A DNA stretch of 64,000 nt from Haladaptatus sp. R4 (lineage in GTDB: Archaea; Halobacteriota; Halobacteria; Halobacteriales; Haladaptataceae). This document shows, piece by piece, positions 1 to 8,381 of this stretch; within the stretch, counting starts at the first letter, position 1, and every line of letters begins with the position of its first letter. Under the pieces are notes generated by a model. It had not been told where the DNA came from. It was given only the letters and a program-made list of their open reading frames with translations, and searched no databases. The position numbers and the translations under genes were made by a program. Location: positions 1 to 64,000 of the forward strand of contig NZ_LWHG01000006.1 in the NCBI RefSeq assembly GCF_001625445.1, read 5' to 3'.

Positions 1-942
<942 letters not shown>

Positions 943-1260
943 GGTTGCCGAGCACAATGGCTCGGTGGGTCTGGCGGAAGCATGCTAATGCATGTATAGT
1001 GTCGCATATACGTTGGTCCGTCAGTTCGACGACCCCGAACCAAGTAACTGGACGGGTGTCACCGAACTGCCAGGGCTAACATCAGATTCCATCGTATACG
1101 GCTGACCGCAGGGGTGGAATCCTCATTTCCTTCGGATTTGAACGAAGGCGAGGAAGAGTATTAAACCCTTCGAACCTCGTTCGCCCCGAGATTGTGAGAC
1201 GGTTTGAACGCCTCACAGATCGCGTTTTGAGTCTTTCTTCGCGTTTGTATCCAAGCGCCC
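943..1260 (-). other. 16S rRNA leader (pre-rRNA 5' spacer)
   Basis: This non-coding stretch separates the last rRNA promoter from the 16S start on the minus strand. It should contain the left half of the 16S processing stem; the right half is outside the window, so the bulge-helix-bulge cleavage motif cannot be paired here. The block directly flanking 16S (about 945-985) is the likely stem arm. No protein gene is supported. Confidence 0.7.
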
Positions 1261-1265
1261 TCTAT

Positions 1266-1273
1266 CACTTAAG
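1266..1273 (-). promoter_or_regulatory. rRNA promoter, 16S-proximal copy (TATA box)
   Basis: Minus strand reads CGACGCCCTTAAGTGATA, a haloarchaeal rRNA-type TATA box (CTTAAGTG), followed about 25 nt downstream by GGGCGCTTGGATAC. It repeats the layout of the three upstream copies. Confidence 0.75.
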
Positions 1274-1346
1274 GGCGTCGGATCTCGCTCGCCTCCGGCG
1301 GTTTGTGGCCGGGGGCGCGTTCACATTCAATCCAATGCCCCCTTTG

Positions 1347-1354
1347 TACTTAAG
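1347..1354 (-). promoter_or_regulatory. rRNA promoter, second copy (TATA box)
   Basis: Minus strand GGTGCCCTTAAGTACAAA, then GGGGGCATTGGATTGAATG at the expected start distance. It lies 81 bp upstream of the 16S-proximal copy with the same core CCCTTAAGT. Confidence 0.75.
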
Positions 1355-1428
1355 GGCACCGGATTCGTCGTGTTTCGTTCGTCCCAAACCGAGGGACGCC
1401 GTCGACATTCCATCCGAGTGCCCCCATA

Positions 1429-1436
1429 CACTTAAG
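1429..1436 (-). promoter_or_regulatory. rRNA promoter, third copy (TATA box and start)
   Basis: Minus strand AATGCCCTTAAGTGTATG followed by GCACTCGGATGGAATG at 1405-1420. The CACTCGGATG block matches the well-known transcription start region of haloarchaeal rRNA promoters, which identifies the whole array. Spacing to the second copy is 82 bp. Confidence 0.82.
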
Positions 1437-1562
1437 GGCATTGGATTGGCTTTCTTTCGCCCGAAACCCAACCAACACATCGTGAAATGTGTCGGGTTTC
1501 CGGCTGACACCTCGCGGGGTGACCACGAGGCGTCCTTCGCATTCTATCGAAATGGCCGGTTG

Positions 1563-1570
1563 AATTTAAG
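1563..1570 (-). promoter_or_regulatory. rRNA promoter, distal copy (TATA box)
   Basis: Minus strand TTCGACGTACTTAAATTC, preceded by CGATTCGACG as in rRNA promoters. It lies 134 bp upstream of the third copy and is more diverged than the other three, so it is the least certain member. Confidence 0.6.
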
Positions 1571-1737
1571 TACGTCGAATCGAAGCGACAGTGGCACGAT
1601 TCGACATATCCCACGGGACAAGCTCACATTACCGAGCGGTATTCCTCAATACCGAATCGTATATGGTTGTTTCGTGCGCGCGTGAGGAAGATCGTGTGAC
1701 AATCTGCTGTTATCACGTTGTATACGAATCCGACAAA

Positions 1738-3504
1738 TCAGTCCAGTTCGGGTTCTGCTGCTCGTGTCTTCGGACTGGCGGTCGGTGTGATCGCGTAGTC
1801 GATAGTGAGGAACTGGCGACCGAACAGCCACATCTCGTGTTGTGCGATGAGCGTGGTCTCGGAAGTTGCCATGGCTCCAGTTGTACCGGGAGTATCGCTT
1901 GCGGACCAAACGCGGAATTCCTCGTGCATGGGAAGCCGAATCGGAACGAACGGAGTTACGAGATAGAGTCCGGAATGACCGCCGGGCGTCCGGCGTTTCG
2001 AAGTGAGTCGAATAGCGCCTTCGTGTTCGGCCGAGTCGAGAGAGTCGATACGGAGAATTCCGCTCAAGTTCGAACCGGGGAGTGGAAGGGAGACGTTCAT
2101 GTACGTTTCACCGGCGTACTCGTGGGTCGAATATGCCGCGACGAAAACGGCAGATCCGGTTTCCGAATCGGTTCGAACCCATGCACGGACGTTTTCACGC
2201 CCGTCCACGCTATCATCGATATCGATGATGCGGCTGTTCGCCGTCTTCGATGCGGTTCTCGGCAGTGGGAGGTTCAACTGTTCGAAGGAACTCGTGAACA
2301 GCGCGGCGATACGGGCACCGAGACGGAAACCACGATGCCAATGGGTGCGATATGAGAGCGTGTACTCGCTCGTTCGTTCGTAGAAGTTTCGAACAGCGGT
2401 GTGGACGGATTCGGTGTCGAAGTCGTGACGAGCGTACGTCGAGAACTCGTCTACCTGACCGACCGGCTTCGAACCGCCATCGGCCTCGATTCCGGTTCGT
2501 TCGACGTAATCCTCCCCGACTCGCCACGTCGAAGTCAGCGAGCTAAAAGGGATCGACGGGGTCGGATCCTCGAATCGCGGAGACGGTGTCGAAAGCCGCC
2601 AACCGACGATGCCGAGAAGAGCGAATCCAAGGGCGTTGAGGTGACCGTGAATTTGCACCATTCGTCCGATGGAAAGGTTTGCGATCGGAGTCCCGAGATA
2701 CTGGGAGAGACCGTATCCGAGGGCGAACAGCATCGAGATACCGACGGCAACCGCAGCACCGATCAAGGATATCTGTTGGCGGCGGTTCGAGCGAGTTGGA
2801 ACAACGCCGAGGATGAGAAGCAGCGCGAACGACATCACCGAGAGCGTGAGAACGGTAACGGACGCGACTTCGACGATGGGGGACAACGAGATTCCGAGGG
2901 CGATCAGTCCGGGACCGAAAACGACCACAGTAGCAATCGGTCGGTAGAATCGACGAACGTGATCGTCATCGATGGCGCGACCGGTGAGCCCCACCACGAC
3001 CGGAAGGACGAACCCCGCATAATGGAAGTGAACGGCGGTGAAAAAGACGATAGCGTCACCGAACCCGAGTGGGTTCACTCCGAGGCGGCTTATCAGTAAC
3101 CAACAACCACCGACGGCGATGTAGAGGAGTCCGGCATTGAGACAGAGTTCTTCCAGCGGACGGAACCCACGCGGAAGGAGACGAGCGAAACCCAAAAGAG
3201 CGACCGCTACCGTGGTCGCTAACCATGGAAGTACGAGAACGCCTGCGACGAGACCGGGGGAAACGACGAACGAGAGGGCGACCAGCACCGCACCGAACGG
3301 TTGCCCGAGGATGGCGATTCGGTGGAGGGGAGTACGTGAATCGGGTGTGACCATTCGCAGGACGAGCGGAACGAGGACGAGCGGGACGAGCAAGAATAAG
3401 TGTGCGATACGTCCGAGTGAGATCAGTACGGGGACGACGAGCCAGAGGACGGCACCGAGAAGCGCACTTCTATCGGGTGCGGTATCCACAGATAGAGAGA
3501 TCAT
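1738..3504 (-). CDS. YndJ-like multispanning membrane protein with C-terminal soluble domain
   Basis: The 588-residue product has about ten hydrophobic segments in residues 15-310, then a polar C-terminal half. The N-terminal half carries the features of the YndJ family, including a HFHYAGF motif near residue 160 in a membrane segment, and a later HGHLNALGF segment; the C-terminal part (about 370-585) resembles the DUF1990-like domain that often accompanies YndJ, with a YRTHWHRGF-type motif. The biochemical role is unknown; the conserved membrane histidines are seen directly, a transport or metal role is only inference. It reads in the same direction as the rRNA operon, ending about 130 bp before the distal rRNA promoter. 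No frameshift is visible. Confidence 0.75.
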   Translation of the reverse strand: MISLSVDTAPDRSALLGAVLWLVVPVLISLGRIAHLFLLVPLVLVPLVLRMVTPDSRTPLHRIAILGQPFGAVLVALSFVVSPGLVAGVLVLPWLATTVAVALLGFARLLPRGFRPLEELCLNAGLLYIAVGGCWLLISRLGVNPLGFGDAIVFFTAVHFHYAGFVLPVVVGLTGRAIDDDHVRRFYRPIATVVVFGPGLIALGISLSPIVEVASVTVLTLSVMSFALLLILGVVPTRSNRRQQISLIGAAVAVGISMLFALGYGLSQYLGTPIANLSIGRMVQIHGHLNALGFALLGIVGWRLSTPSPRFEDPTPSIPFSSLTSTWRVGEDYVERTGIEADGGSKPVGQVDEFSTYARHDFDTESVHTAVRNFYERTSEYTLSYRTHWHRGFRLGARIAALFTSSFEQLNLPLPRTASKTANSRIIDIDDSVDGRENVRAWVRTDSETGSAVFVAAYSTHEYAGETYMNVSLPLPGSNLSGILRIDSLDSAEHEGAIRLTSKRRTPGGHSGLYLVTPFVPIRLPMHEEFRVWSASDTPGTTGAMATSETTLIAQHEMWLFGRQFLTIDYAITPTASPKTRAAEPELD

Positions 3505-3807
3505 TGTTCAATGTGGTCTACGTGTTAATCGTATCACAAGTGGTGGTATGGGGTTTGTGGCCATCGGGAGGTAATATGAAGCGCGGCCATCAACTATTCC
3601 ACCGTCAGACAGCGGACTGACACAGTTTGAATAGCGAAGCAAACGAACGGGATGATAATGGTGCGGGGTGCTCGTCGGAGCAAGGAATCGTTAGCGCAGT
3701 GTTATCAGTCGTCAACAGTGACATCCGTAGTGGTCCCGAACGTCAGTTTCGGAAGCATAAAGGAAACGTTCGTCTCCCGCTCGCCGGCCCACTTCAAGCG
3801 TGGTGAC

Positions 3808-4116
3808 ATGCGGCAGGCGTACGGGTGGACGAGCGCGATACTCACAGCAATAGCCACCGTTGGTGTACTGGCGCTCGCCCTCAGGGTGTTGTTGACGGGC
3901 TTGTTGGTCACGTTCGTCACGTCCGATATTCTCGTCGTCGTCGGGTTCAACGTCTGTGTGACGCTACTGGTTGGACGGTGGATCATTGGCCAAGTCCGAA
4001 TTCATCCGTTAGAACGGCGTCAACTGGGAGTCCAAGCAGCGAGTTTTCGGCCGGGGGTATCGGAACAGCGGTATCGTCGGGCGAGGGAATCGTCTACGAC
4101 TACCGACCGCCTGTGA
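3808..4116 (+). CDS. Hypothetical small membrane protein, 3' end at tnpB element junction
   Basis: Starting at ATG 3808 the frame encodes about 102 residues with two hydrophobic segments (roughly residues 8-32 and 38-62) followed by a basic tail. An in-frame start at 3652 would add a polar N-terminus that looks non-coding. The stop codon TGA (4114-4116) coincides with the terminal GTGAAC of the neighbouring IS1341-type element, so the natural C-terminus may have been cut by the insertion. Family not recognised. An antisense frame (3705-3986) is a shadow. Confidence 0.4.
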   Translation: MRQAYGWTSAILTAIATVGVLALALRVLLTGLLVTFVTSDILVVVGFNVCVTLLVGRWIIGQVRIHPLERRQLGVQAASFRPGVSEQRYRRARESSTTTDRL

Positions 4117-4224
4117 ACTACCCCGCCCTACACGCTTCGCACGGTGCGGACGGGGCTTCCTGTTTCCACGACGCGCTTTGCAGACACAACGGTGTCCGTA
4201 GGGAGCGCAGTCTCCACAGGCGTT
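4093..4224 (-). ncRNA. Candidate omega RNA / right end of IS1341-type element
   Basis: The 3' end of tnpB on the minus strand runs into AAGCCCCGTCCGCACCG, then TAGGGCGGGGTAGTTCAC ending at 4113, which looks like the recurring right-end sequence of haloarchaeal tnpB elements. Established knowledge: TnpB guides (omega/re RNA) derive from the tnpB 3' end, with the guide copied from DNA just outside the right end. By that rule the guide would be the bases 4093-4112 on the minus strand. The RNA boundaries are inference; no transcript evidence is available here. Confidence 0.45.
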
Positions 4225-5402
4225 GACGAATCGCAGAGCGATTCGTTCGCCAGCCAGAAATCGAAAATTTCTGGTGACGTTGATTCGGAGCATCCCGCTC
4301 CTATATCCGCTTTCTTCAACCCTCGAATGAGGATGTTCCACGCCGCATTCGTGTCTCTATCCGCTTCAAACCCGCACGACGGACACGAGTGTTTCCGAAC
4401 CCATAGCGGTTTATCGGTCGAAATGCCACAGGATGCACACACCTTCGTAGTTCCTCGTGGGTTCACCGCAACGAAGTGCGTGCCTTCGCGTTCGCATTTG
4501 TACTCGAGCATCCGAAGGAACGTCCCCCATGATGCTCCCACTCGATTCCTACTGTTGTCGGGGAGTTCCATCAACCCTTTTGCATCCAAGTCTTCGACTG
4601 CTACAAGGTCGTACTCCCGAGCGTAGTAATTCGATAACTTGTGCAAGAAGTCCCAGCGCTTCTGTTTCAGGTCGGCGTGACGTTCGGCCACGGCACGGCG
4701 CTGTTTCTCCCAATTGTTCGAACCGTGTTGCTTCCGCGAGAGTGTACGTTGGGCACGTTCCAACCGCTCGCGTTTATTCGACAAGTCCAGCGATTCGACC
4801 GCTGTCCCATCGGTGTCGTGGGCGTACTTCAAGATACCCACGTCGATACCGACACACTTCTCGGGAGTATCCGGTTTTTTGGGAGCTTCGTCGGGTGTCT
4901 CGACACCGAGAATAGCGTACCACTTCCCGGTGGGTTCTTGCTTAATCGAGACGGTCTTAATGTCCGCGTCGTCGGGCAAGTCGCGGTGGAGGGTGATAGG
5001 AATCTCACCGAGTTTCGAGAGCCATAGACGTGTCCGACCGCTCGTGTTCTTGAGCTTGAAGCCAGATTGACTGTAGGTGAAACTTCGGTATTCATCGGGT
5101 GCTTTCCACTTGAGTGTCCCAACACGGTACCCGTTGTCTTTGCGACCACGGAGGGTCGAGAGGTTATCGTACAGCCGCTGAACGACCTTTTGAAGCACTT
5201 TCGAGTGAACGTCTTTCAAGTCGTTCCACCACTTTTTGAGACTCGGTAGGAGTTTCTGTTCGGAGTACGCCGACGTATCGTCGGTCCGGTTGAGTCGGTG
5301 GAGAAAGTGGTTATAGACCTGTCTACAGGTATCGACCGTCCATGCTAACCGCTCTTCAATGTCGACGGTTGGATTGAGTCGATATCTGTAGTTGTAGTTC
5401 AT
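4128..5402 (-). CDS. tnpB: RNA-guided endonuclease TnpB (IS200/IS605 superfamily, IS1341 type)
   Basis: The 424-residue protein has a complete TnpB architecture: an N-terminal helical/OrfB region starting MNYNYRYRLNP, RuvC catalytic residues Asp187 (GIDVG), Glu270 (VAVEDLD) and Asp350 (ADRDTNAAWN), and a zinc finger Cys322/Cys325/Cys340/Cys343. It is therefore predicted to be a programmable DNA nuclease that maintains its element. No tnpA is present, as in IS1341-type elements. The start codon ATG directly follows the stop of a 40-aa ORF (TAGATG), implying co-translation. The C-terminus contains a 19-codon in-frame insertion, residues about 374-393, made by a 51-bp palindromic element; it lies beyond the catalytic core. 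Confidence 0.95.
   Translation of the reverse strand: MNYNYRYRLNPTVDIEERLAWTVDTCRQVYNHFLHRLNRTDDTSAYSEQKLLPSLKKWWNDLKDVHSKVLQKVVQRLYDNLSTLRGRKDNGYRVGTLKWKAPDEYRSFTYSQSGFKLKNTSGRTRLWLSKLGEIPITLHRDLPDDADIKTVSIKQEPTGKWYAILGVETPDEAPKKPDTPEKCVGIDVGILKYAHDTDGTAVESLDLSNKRERLERAQRTLSRKQHGSNNWEKQRRAVAERHADLKQKRWDFLHKLSNYYAREYDLVAVEDLDAKGLMELPDNSRNRVGASWGTFLRMLEYKCEREGTHFVAVNPRGTTKVCASCGISTDKPLWVRKHSCPSCGFEADRDTNAAWNILIRGLKKADIGAGCSESTSPEIFDFWLANESLCDSSTPVETALPTDTVVSAKRVVETGSPVRTVRSV
4225..4281 (+). mobile_element. 51-bp two-hairpin palindromic element, copy 1 (inside tnpB)
   Basis: The core 4225-4275 has hairpin 1 CGAATCGC-AGA-GCGATTCG (4227-4245) and hairpin 2 CCAGAAAT-CGAAA-ATTTCTGG (4254-4274). 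Removing 4225-4281 (57 bp) joins tnpB codons ...ES-T-PVETA in frame, and CGTT flanks both sides (4221-4224, 4278-4281) like a target duplication. A second copy lies at 40766. Copies share both loops' positions and 51-bp length, but hairpin 2 stems differ by paired changes. Confidence 0.75.
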
Positions 5403-5525
5403 CTACGAGTGCTCTTCGATGTGTTCGTCAAGTTTATCTTGGACGAATCGGGAGAGATTCAGGTAGTTCTCCTGAATCCATTCTTCTTGGTCGTCGCGGA
5501 TAGAGATGTTCTTACGCGTTGCCAC
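5403..5525 (-). CDS. 40-aa ribbon-helix-helix-like protein upstream of tnpB
   Basis: From GTG 5525 the minus strand encodes 40 residues: VATRKNISIRDDQEEWIQEN followed by YLNLSRFVQDKLDEHIEEHS, stop TAG 5403-5405. The pattern, a short beta strand (KNISIRD) then two amphipathic helices with NLSRFVQDKL, matches CopG/Arc-type DNA-binding antitoxin-like proteins. Its stop abuts the tnpB ATG without a gap. A TATA box (TTATATA, 5550-5556) centred about 28 nt upstream of the GTG predicts a leaderless transcript covering both genes. A repressor role for the element is inference; the ORF is shorter than usual gene-finder limits. Confidence 0.65.
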   Translation of the reverse strand: MATRKNISIRDDQEEWIQENYLNLSRFVQDKLDEHIEEHS

Positions 5526-5549
5526 ACAATAACATACACAACTTGTGTG

Positions 5550-5556
5550 TATATAA
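5550..5556 (-). promoter_or_regulatory. TATA box for the RHH-tnpB transcript
   Basis: Minus strand AACTTATATACACAC. The TATATA core is 25-31 nt before the GTG at 5525, the archaeal promoter spacing for a leaderless mRNA. Confidence 0.55.
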
Positions 5557-5620
5557 GTTATGTTTCTGTGAACCTGTGGGTCCGCAATAGAACTGTGTAA
5601 GAGAGACTATGACGACGTTG

Positions 5621-5641
5621 ACGAGACGCGTTGCGTCTCGT
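5621..5641. repeat. Perfect palindrome near left end of tnpB element
   Basis: ACGAGACGC-GTT-GCGTCTCGT forms a 9-bp stem with a 3-nt loop. IS200/IS605 elements have subterminal hairpins at both ends, so this may mark the left end; the exact boundary cannot be fixed without an empty-site comparison. The following 120 bp to 5760 contain no gene. Confidence 0.45.
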
Positions 5642-5761
5642 TCGTCCACAAGATCGAAGCTCTTTTGCACGCTGTATCCTCTCCCTACTCGTTCCCTTCG
5701 GTCGCTCCTTGAGGAAGGGCTTAGCGCCTGTAATTCAGGTAAAATCGATCGTCTCTACCGT

Positions 5762-6058
5762 TTAGCAGTTCGCGCCGGTTATCGAATCGAACGCCGCCGG
5801 ATCCTCCCAGAGTTCCCCGAGCGTCGCGGCCGCCAGGTATCGGGTTGGAGCGGCGACCCACTCGGTCGTAACGCTGTCATCGGGAGCGGGAGCGGCCGCC
5901 TCGAACCACCACGCGACGTATCGGCCGTCGGTGAGCTTTGCGGTCGGGTACATCTGACCGTTCACGGCGACGTCCACACGGGAGTGTGCTTCGACTTCCG
6001 GGGCATCCTCGGGCGAATCCGCGACCAAGATTTCGATTTGGACGGTTCGTTCGGTCAT
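5762..6058 (-). CDS. Hypothetical acidic protein, 98 aa
   Basis: The product is acidic and well folded-looking, with beta-strand-like N-terminus (TVQIEILVAD), a central NGQMYPTAKL segment and aromatic patches (YVAWWFE), typical of small haloarchaeal cytoplasmic proteins. It has no signal peptide, membrane segment or cysteine cluster except one C-terminal Cys. Family not recognised. It lies 155 bp downstream of the oxidoreductase gene on the same strand, with an inverted repeat between them, so it is probably separately transcribed. Confidence 0.6.
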   Translation of the reverse strand: MTERTVQIEILVADSPEDAPEVEAHSRVDVAVNGQMYPTAKLTDGRYVAWWFEAAAPAPDDSVTTEWVAAPTRYLAAATLGELWEDPAAFDSITGANC

Positions 6059-6070
6059 ATCGACGTCCCT

Positions 6071-6110
6071 CTGTCGCGGGATGTGTCCCGCTCGCGGACA
6101 CGTGCGACAG
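6071..6110. repeat. Inverted repeat between oxidoreductase and hypothetical gene
   Basis: CTGTCGC (6071-6077) pairs with GCGACAG (6104-6110) and inner GTGTCC (6083-6088) with GGACAC (6096-6101). It could act as a transcription terminator or operator; there is no T-tract on either strand immediately after it. Confidence 0.35.
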
Positions 6111-6213
6111 TCGTGAGTCCCATGCGAGCACCAACGACGGTCACGTACAAGAAGGTCAGTCAGGCGTGTGTCTGACGGACAGGATATCGACGAACCGCAG
6201 CACCGACGAATTC

Positions 6214-7396
6214 TCAGTCCAACTGGATCGCCGTCGATTTCGAGCGTTCGGCGATTTCCGCCGCCGTCAACTCACGTCCTGCTTCCTGTGCGAGATAGGT
6301 CCCTTCCATGACGAGCATCGAGTTGAGCGCGATATCGCCCGTGGGAATCGGTACGTCGGCCGCACCGGTCAGCGTTCGAATCCAGTGGGAGAACTGGCCG
6401 ATATCCCGTTCGAACTCGTACCCGCCCTCGCTTTCCAACAGTGCCTGTCGTGTCTCGTAATCGTTGATGTCCAGCGAAACCGTCGCCTCGTAGTCCGCAG
6501 TCGTCGTGTAGAACTCGAACGGGTCCAACTGGATACCGCCCTTCGTTCCCGCGACCTGACTCGGTTCGTCGGGGAGGAACATGTGCCACGCGGCGCGGAC
6601 GGAGAGTACCGACCCGTCTTCGAGATGGGCGAAACCGAGACCGGCGTCCTCCACGTCGTACCCGGACGTCTCCAACCGGTCGGTGTACGTCGGACGATTG
6701 TCCCCCACGAGGTCCGCCGAATACGCATCGCCGGTGTGCTCGAAGGTTGCGCCGCTCACCCGTTCGACGGGCGCGTTGCCGAGTAGATACAGCAGTTGGC
6801 CGATTTGGTAGGTCCCGATATCGATCATCGGACCGCCACCGGCGGACTCCTTCGAGACGAATCCGGGCGTACCGTACCCGTCCACGAACGGTCGCCCCAC
6901 GTCGACGCGAGCGAACGGCCTTTCCGTAGTATACGTCGCCAAGCTTTCCGTCGTCGATGAGTCGCTTTGCCGCGCGGGTTCGGTCGAGAAACAGGTTCTC
7001 GTTCTGCACGCCGAGGTATTTTCCCGCCGCTTCGGCCGCATCAGCGATCGCCTTGGCGTCGGTGTACGTTGCCGCGAGGGGTTTCTCACAGAAGACGTGA
7101 CACCCGGCCTCGAAGGCGGCAATCGCGACCGGCGGGTGAAGGTTGTTGTGCACGCAGACGCTCACGGCGTCGAGGTCCGCGTCGTCGAGCATGTCGCGGA
7201 AATCCGAATAGACGGAGGGAATATCGTACTCGGCGGCGAGCGAATGCGCCGATTCCTCGTCGATGTCTGCAACTGCCACGAGAGATGCGTTCTCTATAGT
7301 AGTATACTCTCGCGCGTGTAGCTGTCCGCGGTTACCTGCGCCGACGATACCGATGTTAATTGAATTCACGAACGATGATGCACGATACACCATCAT
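6214..7396 (-). CDS. Gfo/Idh/MocA family NAD(P)-dependent oxidoreductase (one frameshift)
   Basis: The N-terminal Rossmann domain starts INIGIVGAGNRGQLHAREY and continues with the family motif GCHVFCEKPLAATY; the C-terminal part contains DIGTYQIGQLLYLLGN, the D-x3-H-like region of the substrate domain in a variant form. The two halves are in different frames. The shift sits at the C4 run 6895-6898 (G4 on the coding strand), where dropping one G would join ...SRRRG to RPFVDGYGTPG. The total restored length, about 390 residues, is normal. Substrate unknown; family members act on sugars, inositols and related polyols. Start ATG 7396 follows an AGGA motif; 7393 is also possible. Confidence 0.85.
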
Positions 7397-7852
7397 CAAT
7401 CCTTTCGTCACGGTAATCGGAGGAACGAGATCTCGAAAACCGGTGGAAACGGCGCTGTCTTTCCAGATGGAACTGCCTCGTCGTCGGTGAGAGGTTTCGT
7501 GCTTCTCCGAGGGGAGCGACCCGGCCAAAATCACTTCCGATTATCAAACTAAGCGGCAGTATTGCCGAAAATGGCGTGGTCGGAGAATTTGGGTTATAGA
7601 GAGCGTGAAACGAAAGTATTCGAGATGATAAACAGTATATCGCTATATAAAATCTCGAGAATGTGAAGTTGAGACTACACAGGCAAGAGCGACCCCAGAA
7701 TGCACGATATTAGCCAATGCACCTGCTGCAAGCGCTTCAAATTGAGGTCCAGAGATCTATTTTGGTTACTATTCTAACTCGTCCCGGGTTTAGCGACCGG
7801 CCGGATCAGCGCTGCCGCTAATCACCTGGCATTCATCGGCTCAAAATTTGTT
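7397..7852. other. Non-coding, AT-rich left flank of the halocin island; contains repeat copy
   Basis: No gene is supported. Positions about 7674-7770 resemble 10236-10330 (shared start TGAGACTACACAGG, then AATGCAC and CAAGC-CTTCA blocks) at moderate identity. The composition changes from GC-rich to AT-rich here, marking the left border of the accessory island. Confidence 0.5.
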
Positions 7853-8312
7853 CTAGCCGATCCCAGTTTGCTTCAACAGTGTAAGGACCGTATTTGCGGT
7901 CACAACTGGTGACTGCTTGTACTCACCGGTCACTTCGATCTGCACCAGCAGATCAACAGCACGCCAAATTGAGTACAGCAAACACGCGAATGCGAAGTAG
8001 AAGAACCGTAGCACAAAATTCTTTGATGTCGTTGCGGCCATGAACCGTTTGACGCTTTTGTACCCACTCTCGATTTCCCACCGATACGCATATTCTCGCA
8101 ACAACCTCGGATCTCCGTTCGTCATGAACACCGAATACTGGCGATAATCGGTGCGCTCGGAGTTGTCCTTGCGTCGGTACACTAGTGTCGTTTCGTGCCA
8201 CTCATCGTCATTCAACAGAAGGCTCCGATCAGTCACGTACCGGTTTTGATCCCATTGCAGTAACCGCTGTGCTTGGGCTTTCTCACTCGTCCACCAAACA
8301 TCAATATACAGA
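7853..8312 (-). pseudogene. ISH3-like (IS4-superfamily) transposase, C-terminal fragment
   Basis: The frame reads DVWWTSEKAQAQRLLQWDQN onward and carries the C-terminal Y-R-E-K signature of DDE transposases in EYAYRWEIESGYKSVKRF, then a hydrophobic FFYFAFACLLYSIW segment and ends in LLKQTGIG. Only about 150 residues remain; the N-terminal two thirds with the two catalytic aspartates are missing, and the sequence upstream of 8312 is unrelated AT-rich DNA. It is therefore a dead remnant. A GTG at 8236 gives the longest start but is not a natural N-terminus. Confidence 0.8.
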
Positions 8313-8323
8313 TAGCAATTAAA

Positions 8324-8336
8324 AATAATATAAAGT
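8324..8336 (+). promoter_or_regulatory. Probable promoter of the halocin-like gene
   Basis: AATAATATAAAG lies about 50 nt before the ATG at 8382 in an A/T-rich block. A TATA box here would give a short leader containing GACAGGAAAA. Inferred from position only. Confidence 0.4.
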
Positions 8337-8381
8337 TTTAAAAGAAAAACATAAATAGAGACAGGAAAATATCAAATTGAG

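Noticed and set aside
943-1260. tRNA gene near the 16S leader
   Set aside because: No cloverleaf or GTTCRANNC motif was found; haloarchaeal tRNA-Ala is normally in the ITS, which lies outside the window.
1194-1685. A 163-codon frame across the rRNA promoter region
   Set aside because: It is antisense to four tandem rRNA promoters and its codon pattern is non-coding.
2401-3099. Long plus-strand frames opposite the YndJ-like gene
   Set aside because: Arg/Asp-rich shadow frames typical of GC-rich antisense; the minus-strand protein is clearly the real one.
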